Below are positions 1 through 10,664 of a stretch of 64,000 nucleotides of DNA, in pieces (the first letter of the stretch is position 1; every line of letters begins with the position of its first letter). The notes under the pieces are model-generated. The model was not told where the DNA came from and did no database searches. It saw nothing but the letters and a program-made list of their open reading frames with translations. Source of the DNA: Scedosporium boydii (taxonomy: Eukaryota > Ascomycota > Sordariomycetes > Microascales > Microascaceae); contig NJFT01000215.1 of assembly GCA_002221725.1 (NCBI GenBank), positions 1 through 64,000 on the forward strand, in the 5' to 3' direction. The position numbers were made by a program, and so were the translations under genes.

Positions 1-36
1 GGGACGGACTGATAACGTCGCTGTTGGAGGCGGCAT
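1..36 (-). CDS. Possible 5' end of a minus-strand gene running off the window
   Basis: An ATG at 36-34 on the minus strand opens a frame (MPPPTATLSV...) that stays open to the edge of the window. Only 12 codons are visible, so neither coding status nor function can be judged. If real, it is transcribed divergently from the AP-2 sigma gene. Between the two (37-495) I see nothing I can name. Confidence 0.2.
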   Translation of the reverse strand, partial: MPPPTATLSVRP

Positions 37-495
37 TTTGATGGATGGTTCTGGACTCGGAGAGTGGACTTTGGGTATTAGATCGAGCTTGAGGGTGTCG
101 CGGTGGGTGGTAGATGTGGTCCGGGATAAGGTCGGGGTTTGAGGTTCGAGGCAGAGAGAGCTTGGTGATGTGATGAGGTCAATATGTAAGGCTGCGCCTC
201 GAGTTGAAGCCTAGCACAGGATGATCATCTCTAGCGACAGGCGATTACCCCGCCATGCCATTTGATCCATCAGTGCATCGCTTAACTAAGCGCGCTCTGA
301 GGCCCCTCTTCATTGCGTACAACAACCCCCCTGGTGTGTGTAATCTAGAACCACCAGGCCGGTGCGGTCCGCTAAAATGTGGTTTCCACGTGCACCCCAG
401 CGCCAACTTTCAATTCCCAAACACCCCCCTGAACCTCCATCTTCACTGTTGCAGAGGGGCTGTTGAACAAAGGAAGAGCAGAGAAGACAGTGACG

Positions 496-1148
496 ATGCT
501 GTCATTCATACTAATACAGAATCGGCAGTGAGTGCATCCCTCAACGAGTCCCTTTGGCAGCGCATGGTTCCTTTGCAGAGGGGGAACACTGACGTTGTGG
601 CTCAGGGGTAAGACCCGGTTGGCGAAGTGGTATGTCCCGTACAGCGATGAGGAGAAGATAAAGCTCAAGGGCGAGGCAAGTTTCTTTTCGTCTGTTTCTG
701 CCCTTCGTTTGTACTACCTTCCGGATGTTCACCTTCCGGATGTCCCAGCCTCACCGCAGAAACGGGCGCACCTAGTCTTCCGGCGCAAAATAGCTGACCC
801 TGTCCTTCTCTCCCTCAGGTCCACCGCCTCGTAGCCCCCCGCGACCAAAAATACCAATCCAACTTCGTCGAATTCCGCAACAACAAGATCGTCTACCGGC
901 GGTACGCGGGCCTCTTCTTCTGCGCGTGCGTCGACACCAACGACAACGAGCTGGCGTACCTCGAGGCCATCCACTTCTTCGTCGAGGTGCTCGACGCCTT
1001 CTTCGGCAACGTGTGCGAGCTCGATCTCGTGTTCAACTTTTACAAGGTGTATGCTATCCTGGACGAGGTGTTTTTGGCGGGGGAGATTGAGGAGACGAGT
1101 AAGCAGGTTGTTTTGACGAGGTTGGAGCATTTGGATAAGTTGGAGTAA
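496..1148 (+). CDS. AP-2 complex subunit sigma (small adaptin), three exons
   Basis: Small subunit of the clathrin adaptor AP-2, which links clathrin to cargo at the plasma membrane during endocytosis. Exons are 496-527, 606-675 and 819-1148, giving 143 residues, the usual family length. The protein starts [20 protein letters not shown] and continues through the diagnostic [40 protein letters not shown] and [12 protein letters not shown] segments to the end, all typical of sigma-2 rather than sigma-1. The first exon holds only 10 whole codons. The second intron (676-818) starts with GC (GCAAGT) and ends with CAG, a GC-AG intron; no GT nearby preserves the family sequence across KLKGE/VHRLV. 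Confidence 0.95.
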
Positions 1149-2583
1149 GACAGGATGGGATGGGCGACAGTGAAAGGAAGCTGGAGAAGAAGAAACAACA
1201 GCTGAAGAAACGGCTACACAATGGGCATATATAATTTCGGTTTATTACGTTACCCGAACTGGTATTTGGGATGTTCGGCCGGGGCTTCGACGGGATATGG
1301 TTATTTGGGAATATCTTGCTCTAGGGAGGAATGACGAAAGCCTCGTTATATTGGGAGTTGATGCTGCACGACACTCGCAAGACTTCTATGCGATGAATAC
1401 ATATCTATGTATGTTACGAGCAGGTTTGGACAGGCGCATGCTCATCGTCTGTGGCACGCCTCTTACAACTCGTCAGGGCTGGAACTTGGATGGGCGCTGG
1501 TAATTCTGGAGCAGGATGGGTTGGTTCCTGCGAAGACCCGCACAGCGGACCCGACGTATCCAGTATCTATGGCGGGCTTCTATTCTCTTGTTCTCTCCGG
1601 GGTCGGTTGCCCTGACCTTAGATGGCCGTGGCGAGACTCCATCTGCTTTGTTGAGATTCTTGTTGCGTCTTCCACGGGCCTTCTCGTTGAGGTTCTTCCG
1701 GTTCCACCCACCGCAGAGCAGAACAGAGACTCGAAAAGCTGAAATGAAAGCGCCACGGCGCCACTTCTTTAAATGTCCAGAGGATCAACGCCAGTTGGAA
1801 TTTTCTTGCATACGAGCTCTGCCAAGATTGGTCTTTGAGGACATGAACTGATATTCTTATGGCGAATGAAGTGGTCAGTCGAAAATGCCCTAAAAATAGA
1901 AACAGAATACGATGCAACTGGGGCACGTCAGTGAACATGAACCGAGGGCAAAGCTCTGGTCAGTAGTGTCCTTCTCCTGAAGGAGGCGACTTGCTTTGAT
2001 CAAAGACTTTTTGGCACGACACCTACAATCGTGTGGATCTGATGGATCGAATGTTTCGACGTCGACTCACTCGCATTAGCTGCCAGAACTAAGCGCAATT
2101 GAAGACCCGAGTCGGGTTAACGTCTATGAACTTTTCGGCACCAGATTCCACCAATTGGGCTCTGGCCGTTTTTTTTTTCTTTTCTCAGTTTTCTCTCTCC
2201 TTCATCTCGCCTAGGCTCTTACATCCCTGCAGTCTTGATTGATTCGTACCATTCGGAATTAAGGATTTAATAATCAAAGCTAGATCCTCGATCCTCTCGA
2301 TGTTATCCGCAGTCCGTGATTCCATGGATCTCCAGATCTGCCCAACGAGTCTTTTGCCTGCCCACAGCAGATGATCCCCATACATACGCATACACCTTCA
2401 CCAACAGCATAACCCAGCCTCTCGCCTCTTTCTTTGGACGCCTCAAGTTCACCCACCTTCAATTGGCGTGTCTTCGCATCCGATCCGACAGCAACCCGCA
2501 TGAACTGTCCCTGCCAGTCTCTGCGATCTTGACCACCCTCGTCATCCACACACGCAAAAGGGATACCGTAGTTCTCTCCCGTC
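1149..2583. other. Intergenic, no gene recognised
   Basis: Holds the AP-2 sigma 3' region and the promoter and 5' UTR of the large membrane protein. Open frames here are short, lack family resemblance and have biased composition. The stretch 2169-2212 is T/C-rich, as is common in fungal promoters. Confidence 0.6.
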
Positions 2584-2743
2584 ATGGGCCCGTATCAAGA
2601 CTTCTTACGCTTAATCCCTCGTTCCGCTCTTTCCGCCGACTTCTTCACCTAGTATCATCCGGTCTTGGTCCTCCAAACCCCTCATCACGCACATTGTCTC
2701 CGCCGTCCCGTACGGCGGTGGCAATGGCAGTAGCTCTCTCACT

Positions 2744-5700
2744 ATGACATTATCCAAGACCATAAAGTCCTGGCTCGAGGACCTGAGAGACCATTTCAAA
2801 GCGAACAATCGCTGGAGGCGGTTACTAAAGTACAACCTCGCTATGACCGTTGCCGTCACTATCTCCATCCTGCCTTCGGTCATCAGGGCCTATGGAGTCG
2901 ACACATTCTTTATACCGCTCCAGGTTGTCTTCTCTCACCCGGCCCAGCGCGTCGGTTCCATGATCGAGACTCAGATCCTGGTTCTTTCTGGCGTTGTTGT
3001 CGGCACCGCCTGGGGTTTGCTTGGACTGTATCTCTCCGGTCTTGTCGTCGACTCGAACATAAACGCTGCATTCGCCATCCGCGCCATCTTTGCCCTCTGC
3101 TCCGCAATGACCCATGGCTTCTTACGATCCTCCACCCCGAAGCTGTTTAGCTTCGTTTGGTTCCTCCTCATGACCAGCTTCATCATTCTAGTCGCGAGGC
3201 CGCTTCACTTCACCGCTTCGCTGCTGTCTCTTATCATGTATCCCGTTCTCACCGGACAAGCCATCGTCACCTTTTTCGGTCTCGTGCTATATCCCGATTC
3301 ATCCTCTAGTTTCCTGGGTGAAGCTACCATACACGCCTTATCTGACACGTTCGATACGCTTTCGAAAGCCACCTCGTGGTTCATTGCCTCGGAAGCCGAG
3401 CTTGAACATGTCCTGACTCGCCCGCTGACCCAGCTAACTACCGTCGACACCAGCGTAACGTTCGCGACGCTAGAAAGGAAGCAGACTACGGCCCTGTCTA
3501 GAATGCGCTCTGTGCTGCACAACCCCGTGGCGCACATGAGGAGCAAAAAACCAGAGGAGAAGAAGACAAAGAAGAAGGACAAGGAGTCCGAGGAGCCCGA
3601 GGAGGACGAGTCCCCCCTATTGTCTTTGACAAACGCCAAAGCAGACCTCCGACACAGCCTAAACAGGTGCAAAGATGTCCAACGAGAGGTCAACTTTGAG
3701 TTGTCCTATTCAGCCCTGCCCTTGGATATCCTGCGGCCCATCACCACCGAAGGCATGGCGAGCCTCGTCCAGGAGACCATCAGGATTGTGGGCGCCTGCG
3801 AAAACAAGCTGGTCATGATCGAAGAGGAAGACGAACCCAGCGACAACGATAATTCTTCAGTGGTGACGGAAAAATCCGCCCCGCCAACGACTCGGCACAT
3901 CCAGGAGATGGTCGACGCGGTGCCCGAAGCGACATCGTCGGGGATCTTTTTCAAGCGTCCTCCCGGCCCTGCAAGGACCCATTCGACGCCAAAGGAAGAG
4001 TTTCTCGAAAAGCTAAAGCTCGTGAAGCCGACTCGCGAAATAGAAGCCTGTGACGCCGATCTGCTCGAGGCCATCGTTGGCCGTATCAGAGGTCCGACCA
4101 AGGAATTCCAGGTTGCTCTCAAGGAAGCAGTCTCCATTCTGATTACCTCGCTTGCCTACTGTTACGACGTTCCAGAACTACCATCGGGTGCCAAAACACC
4201 CAAAGGGGTGCTTTTGGAAGAGGTCGACATGTTTATCGACAGCTTCGAGAGGGCCATCTCGACGTTCGACGAGGATTCCATGGACGAGTTTAAGCAGTTC
4301 ACTGGGAACAAAGACGGCCTTGACGAGGAGGACATTCTTCCCCAGTTCGAGATCTTTCTCGTTTCTTCATTCCTCCTAGGTCTACGTCAGACAGCCATTC
4401 ATATCCTCCAGATGCTGAGGTACGCGAGACACCTTGTAGAAGCCAGGAAACGGCGCAACGATAAGCCGCGAGTGTATTGGCCTCGCTTCACCGACTGGGC
4501 TGAATGGCTGTCTCTCGGCGGGGAGGACGACGCCATGGTGCTGCCCAAGAATGCAAGGAAGCGGGCTCGTTCCGGCGCTGCCAAAAACGGTAATAACGAA
4601 CATCCCACATATGACGCCGATACGATCTCTATCAGGACGGACCGCTCGGTGAAAAAATGGAGGACAAGGGATACGGAGACGGGCCGCTCCGACGCTGGCA
4701 CAACCGCCACCCGAGAATCGAAGAAGCCGAAAAAGAAGTCCGTGAGGTTCGAGGAAAAGCACAGAGCCAAGAAACCGGGCAAGGAGAGCTGGATCATGAA
4801 GATCAGGGGGAAAGCCGCCGACGCGATCGAATGGGTGAGAACCGACGACGACCTCGAATACGCCCTTAAGCTGTGCGTTGCCGTGGCGCTTGTCAGCTGG
4901 CCCGGCTTCCTGCCGTCGTGGCATATCTGGTACACGAATCTCCGCGGCGTTTGGGCTCCGCTGCAGCTCATCCTCGTTTTCGAAGTGGCTATCGGCACCT
5001 CGCTCTTTGTCTTCTTCATGCGTCTTCTGGGTGTTATCGTCGGTTGTACGCTTGGCTATGCTGCTTATGCCATTGGTAGCGGTAACCATGCTGTCGCTGT
5101 TATCATTCTCATGCTTGGCATTATCCCTTCGACTTACATGCAGGTGGAGACGAAGTACGTCAAGTCGGCGATTGTTTGTATCACAACGTCGACTGTCGTG
5201 GCATCTGGTAATATCTCACCTCTAACCCCTTCCCGGTCTCGACCTGTCTCTTTTCTATTCATATCTCTATTTATAGAATTCACTAACATTTTTACCAGCA
5301 TCTTTTAACAAGAGTGGCGTTGCCGTCGTGAACTTCTACGCCCGCCTTGTCTCCTTCCTCATCGGCGGCGTCGTCGCCATCTTCGTAGAAATCTGCCTCT
5401 ACCCCGTCCGAGCCCGAGACCGCCTCATCGAATCCCTCTCCTCCGCCCTCCGCGAGCTTGTATACATGCAGGGAGCCGTGTCCTTCGGCATCGACGACCC
5501 AGAACTAAAGCAACACTCCACGCAGGTCTATTCGGCCTTCGAGTCCTCGCGCAACAAGACGCAAGCGGCCCTCACCGCCGCCGAGACTTTCTTGCCCTTT
5601 TGCGTCAGCGAGCCGCGCCTCAAGGGTGACTTCAAGGCCCTAGTACCCGTGTACGCCGAGATCATCTTCGTGCTGCACCAGATCCTCGACCGCATGGATA

Positions 5701-6542
5701 ACGTCGTCAGCCTGCGGAAGAACTACGGTTTCTCCATCCTCGAGGACTTTAACCCCGTCATTTACACCTACAGGCGCAACGTGGCCGGCGGCGTGACACT
5801 TAGCATCTTCGCCGTCAACGAGGCCCTGACGACGCGCCTCCCGCTTCCGCAGTATCTACCTTCCAACCGCACGGCGCAGCTCCGCCTCATCCACCGCGTC
5901 CGCGAAGTCGTCGCCTCCCGCCGCCAGCGCCACGCCAGCGCCACGGCCGAATCCCCGCACTCCGACTGCGACTCGTCCGTTTCCTCCCTCGACACGACGG
6001 CGCAGATCGCCGCGCGCCATAAGATCCTCTCGTGGAACGCCGCTACGTCGGGACACATGGAGATTATCGAATACGTCGAAGAGCTCGTCGAGCTGGCTAA
6101 GCTCCTCGTCGGCGTCAATGCCTTCCGCGGCGGCATGCTCGCCCAGCCCGACTTCGGCACGTATATCCGCCGCGGGAGCACGCGCTTCACCGAACTTCCC
6201 GGCGCGCCGCACCACCACCAGGGTAGGAGAGTCAGCGCCGAGGGCGGCTTTAGCGACGGTGCTGGTCTTAGGAGGGCCGCGACGTATAGCGGGCCCGTTC
6301 CGAGGTGGGTGCAGAGGAGGAAGAGGGCGCTTGTTGCTGGAGGAGGAAAGGCGACGGCGGGCAAGATGAAAGAGGCGGTTGAAGGGGAGGAGGTAACGGC
6401 GGCAGCAGCAGCGGTCGGGGAGCATCAGGTTGTTGTGCCGGGGAGTTTGAGGAGGGTGGGGACGAGGTTTAGGAGGGATGCGACGGTTTCGAGACGCATG
6501 GGGACGTTGGCGGAGAAGGGCAAGGGTGTGGAGAGGAGTTGA
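2744..6542 (+). CDS. Large ArAE_2/DUF2421 (BRE4-like) multi-pass membrane protein
   Basis: Exons 2744-5207 and 5299-6542 are joined across a 91-nt intron (donor GTAATA, acceptor CCAG), giving 1235 residues. The N-terminal part has about six hydrophobic segments (residues ~25-185) like the fungal 'putative ER transporter, 6TM N-terminal' family. A long charged cytoplasmic region with KKPEEKKTKKKDKESEEPEE-type stretches follows, then a second membrane bundle (residues ~705-850), and a soluble tail after the intron. This is the layout of ArAE_2_N / FUSC-like / ArAE_2 proteins, relatives of yeast BRE4 and of aromatic-acid exporters. The substrate is unknown. The frame is open upstream of 2744 without an ATG. 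An alternative start at 2584 with a 61-nt intron (2592-2652) would add 33 residues. Codon use is GC-rich and even throughout. Confidence 0.88.
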
Positions 6543-6931
6543 AATGGAGTCAGGTTTGGATGTATTAATTGGCATTGGAGATATTACTCTGGGCATATTG
6601 ATATTTTAGCGTTCGACTTTATAGCGGCCCGCACATCTTTTACAGTTGGGGGATGCATAATCATATAGAAGAAGACTCATGAGACTAGAAAAAGCGAAAT
6701 ACACACACCCATTCGCATCAAGAAAACAAACGTTTTTGCGCCGAAACCAGATTGGTGTCCATTTCCTTCCTTCTAACTCCTAAGACACCTAGAAACAGAC
6801 GATGCGAGATTGTGAAAGTTGAGGGTATCATCCGGGGGAGGAAGAAATGCAGAACGAAAAGGAAAACGCCCAAGTCGATATCGAAGAGACCTGTAGTAGA
6901 ACAAGCGTAAGATAGGCAAGGAAATATGCCC
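6543..6931. other. Convergent 3' intergenic region
   Basis: Lies between the stop codons of the plus-strand membrane protein and the minus-strand SPT3 gene. It is AT-richer than the flanking coding DNA and should hold both 3' UTRs and polyadenylation sites. No gene seen. Confidence 0.6.
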
Positions 6932-9083
6932 TCAGAACTATGTAGCGAAGGCGGGTTAGCAGAGACATTCAACGATAACAACAAATATGTGAGAAGAGAG
7001 GGGGAGGAAAAAAAGACTCACGATATTGAGACTAGTCCGATGAGACAGTCTCGTGCCGTTCAACATAGCCCTCGATTTCTTGGGTCGCTGCTGCAGGCGC
7101 CTAAACGCCTCCGTCACATGTCTCGGCTCGATAGGCGACCTGCCCTCGCTGGGGGGGTCAAAGAGGCCCTGGTTAAGCTTGCGCTTCTTGGTTCCGCCGG
7201 CGGCCTTATCGCCGCCGTTCTGGGCGCGGTGGAGGACATCCTCCTGCTCCTTGACACTTAGGGCGACCTCCGTCAGGGTCTGGACCATCTCGAAGGTAAG
7301 GAAACCGAGGATATCGACAATGTCATCGGACGGTTTGCTGTCGGTGACGATTCCGAATCCAGCCCACTCCCTGAAACGCTTGCTCTTCCGGAAAGTGAAG
7401 GACGCCTGACGGTATTCCGACCAAGTGACGTACTCCTCCTTTGTCATGACCTTCGTGCGCTCGTCAGCCTTTTGGAGACGCTGGAGTGTGATGTGGTTCA
7501 TAGCCTCTTCTTCTTCATCCTCCTCGTCGTCGCGCTCGGGGACTTCCTGGTTGTAGAACGAGCTGGGCTCCCAAGGCAGGGTGGTCTTCGACGTCTTGAT
7601 CTTCTTGGCAGTATCATCGACGGGACCTCCGGGTACAACTCCGCCAACGGGGTCCTCCGCGGCGCCTAGATCGGCATCGCCACCCTTGTCGTCTGAATCC
7701 TTGACGTTCTTGCGAACATCCTTCCAGGAGAGGAAGGTTCGAAGTCGAGACACCTTAGCCTGGTCGTGTCGGATTTGGAAAATCAAATCGTTGATGCCGA
7801 TCGATCGAGAACCTCGTCTAGCAGCGAGCTCGGTGCAGTTACGAAGCTGTAGGGGGAAAAGAGTAAGTGGAAAGCCGGGGTTTTCTTGCGTTCGACAGGT
7901 AGTATGCTTACCAGCTCAATAACCTGCTGTCGCACAATATCTTCGATGATGCCAGTCGTTTCAACCGATGGTTCCGCGGTTTCTCCCGAGACATACATCA
8001 TCTGTTCGATGAGCCACATTAGTCGTGCTCTGAACCGATGCTGGCTCTCTTTTCCGTGCTGAGGCATGGGGGGCGTGGGTGAAATTTCGTCAAGTCGCAG
8101 GACGTGCTCTGCAATAGTCTTGCGCTTCTGCCTCTTCGCGCTTGGCTGCTGATCCTAGCCACTAGCCTGTCGCACAAGGTCAGGCTCATCAGAGGGGTCA
8201 CTGACACCCTCCGTAAGTTGCAAGGGGGTTTTTGCTGTTTCTGCGGTGGGAAAATCGACAAGCTCGTCGAGTGTATCAGGGGGTACTAGCGAACTCTCGC
8301 TAGCACCAGGATCAAAACCTGTTTGGGGTGAGATGGCAGGGTCACAAGTAGGGAAGAAAGCTGGGCCAACGATTTGCTCCACTAGCTGCGGCAATGGCGA
8401 AGGTGTAGTTGTAGTCGAGGTGTTGATGTCGATGGAGGGCGAGACACTGTTTCGGCTCGTAAGAGATGTTTCCATACTTTCCCCAAGCTGGTCAGCTCGT
8501 ACAGAATCCGACGATTGTGCCATCGTGACTTCGCGATATTCTTCTGGGCTCTGCTGGTGCTGCTCACTCGAAAAGGGCTCCATCACTACACGTGGTAGTA
8601 GTTCTTGTAATAAATGTGGCTCACAGGATTGCTTTGGAGATGAAAGGAAAGAGAAAGAATAATGGTGTGTAGGAAGAGAGACGAGAAGGGTAGGAAGTTC
8701 GTGAAGTGTGAAGTCCAGTGACATCATTCTCCAGCACCACAATCTAGGGCCAGGTCCAAGAAGGCAGATACTTGCCCTTCATCTAAAGGCAAGCGCTACC
8801 ATGCTTTTAGAGTGGGATTGGGAGTCGAAACACAACAAAAGAGCCTTTTTGACACTTGACGTTGGCGACTTCCACACTTGATCGAAACCCATATCCACAT
8901 CCGCAGCTCCAGGGGGTCCTCCCACTCATTGTTTCCATGATGTCTCCGATCCACGATAGCACTCTACCAAAAACATCCAAAATCCGCATATAAAAAATCA
9001 TTATTAATATCATTGCTCGAGACGAGACCTACCTGGCTAATCTCCTGCCGATACTTGTAATTCTTCTCCTGCGAGTCCGCCAT
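6932..9083 (-). CDS. spt3: SPT3, SAGA complex histone-fold subunit
   Basis: SAGA subunit that helps TBP recruitment at promoters. Minus-strand exons are 9083-9033, 8001-7912, 7846-7022 and 6937-6932, giving 323 residues. Exon 1 encodes [17 protein letters not shown]. Exon 2 continues [20 protein letters not shown], the yeast-like Spt3 histone-fold start. Exon 3 gives [20 protein letters not shown], the [23 protein letters not shown] block and the C-terminal TAF13-like fold ([20 protein letters not shown]). The last exon is only TTC TGA, after a GTGAGT donor. Intron 1 is 1031 nt, far longer than any other intron in the window; its acceptor at 8002-8004 has a CTAAT branch site about 17 nt upstream. 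It contains a coding-looking cassette described separately. Confidence 0.92.
8002..8583 (-). other. Coding-looking cassette inside SPT3 intron 1 (alternative 5' exons?)
   Basis: On the gene's own strand, an ATG at 8583 ([19 protein letters not shown]...) opens 126 codons rich in Ser, Pro, Thr and Asp. A possible 51-nt intron (8205-8155, donor GTCAGT, acceptor GGCTAG) then joins in frame to [20 protein letters not shown] and on through [15 protein letters not shown] and [13 protein letters not shown] directly into SPT3 exon 2 without a break. The resulting protein would be 483 residues. This may be an alternative promoter and isoform, or an ancestral N-terminus. The canonical exon 1 at 9083 matches yeast Spt3 better. 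A CACGTG lies just upstream of the internal ATG. Confidence 0.45.
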
Positions 9084-9452
9084 CTTGTCTCGATCGTGTG
9101 CTTGGTGTTAAGATCTTTCTCTTTGGAAGGAAGAAGAGCCCGGTCCGATAAAACGGCAATACAAATTTAAACAATAAAAAGTCGATAAAAGGCGCACGAG
9201 TATAACAAAGAGAGCGATGGAGTTGAAGGAAGGCGGCGAAACGATGCAAGTGAGCGTCGAAGTCAGCCACACCGTGACCGTGACCGTGACCGGCTTGTGA
9301 ATGGGCTTTCATCACGTGACAGAATCTTCTCAACTTCCACTTCAACCAAGTGACCGCCGCGAAAGACAAGAGTTAATATTTATCTAAAATTTGAATGTCA
9401 AGAGAGATAGAAGAGAGATCAATACATTATCGTGTCTATTCGTGTTTGCTAA
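9084..9452. other. SPT3 promoter / PPM1 3' region
   Basis: Lies between two minus-strand genes. It contains a short tandem run of the hexamer ACCGTG (about 9271-9292) and a CACGTGA at about 9314. No gene seen. Confidence 0.5.
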
Positions 9453-10664
9453 TCAAGTCGTCGAGACGCTTCCCCTCTCATCTGCCATGGTAAACCCAGT
9501 CCCGGCCCATCCCCATGCAACGATGTAATGGCTGGCGAGCAGCACCCACTCCTCAATTTCGTCCAGTCCTTCAAGTCTGTCGAGCCTCACCTTTTCTTCC
9601 GGCAATACCCACTTCTCGAAAATATCATGCACTGTCAAGACCTTTACTGTAGAGAAACCGGCTTCCTGGAGCCGCTTCGCCTGGTCATTGGGTTCCTTGT
9701 AAACCTCAAGGGTGGGCATGCGGATTCTTCTCGCGGCAAGATTCGATACCATCATTTTCCCGAAAGCATCATTTGGTTTCACCGGTTCGTATATCAAAAT
9801 GGCAATGCTGGCAATTTTATCCGTAAACCACCTTATAATCCGCTCCGCCTCTGGCGATTCCAGGTAGCACAGACAACATTCTGATACCAGGAGCGTGGGG
9901 ACATCCGTTCTCAGGCCGGGCAAACTTGATTTTCCGCCGCCCTCCTCCTGGCCTTGGATCAAGCTGCGTAGGTCGACTCCATGGCACCAGTACTCACCTC
10001 CGCTTGGAGGTTGCGCGCTCCAAGAACCATTTTCGGACTCGGAAGGGTTCGGGAGGATGTTGCGAAGGACTGGCACAGCCTGTACTGTGCGCAGCTTCTT
10101 TGCGCAGGCAGCAGGGAAATCTATCTCGTGGTAGACGAGGCCATTCTGGCCTGGCGTTGCGAAAAGTTTCAGGGGGCGGGTATCGGTGCCCGCCCCCAGG
10201 GAGACGATCTGCCGCGACACTCCTGTCGAGCTGTCCCCAGATGACAGAAAAGTGCTGATGAGAGTGTCTACGGCTGTAGTCCTCGTATACGTGCCTATAG
10301 GTGAACCCAAGGTGAGCAAAAAGAAAAAAAAAATGATCTCGTACGAGGCAGAATAAACTGCACAGTCCGCAAATCCATCTCCTCAACGACTCTGCGCACC
10401 TCGATTGATGATGGGAAGCCGGCGGCTGCCCGGACCATGGGCGCTTTGCACGAAGAATTGGGCATACGGATCATCGAGATATCCCAAATTAACAGCACTA
10501 AGCCGCGACACGGCAGCGTCGGTGTCGGTGCCCTGAATTACCTCATCTTGACTGCCGGGTCCGGACGATGAGGCAGGTCCACCACGCCGTCCTCGTCGGA
10601 AGCCTCGACCGCCGCCACCAGGCCCTCGAGACTGGAGCAGATTGGGCAGAGGAGGCACGGACAT
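9453..10664 (-). CDS. ppm1: Leucine carboxyl methyltransferase (PP2A methyltransferase)
   Basis: Uses S-adenosylmethionine to methylate the C-terminal leucine of the PP2A catalytic subunit. Exons 10664-10400 and 10294-9453 give 368 residues; the 105-nt intron interrupts the conserved [15 protein letters not shown]. Family signs are the early [20 protein letters not shown], the SAM-binding [12 protein letters not shown], the [12 protein letters not shown] segment, [12 protein letters not shown] and a C-terminal [15 protein letters not shown]. The N-terminus is Gly/Arg-rich ([16 protein letters not shown]). I chose the ATG giving [11 protein letters not shown]; the frame extends slightly upstream but has no other ATG. 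Confidence 0.93.
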
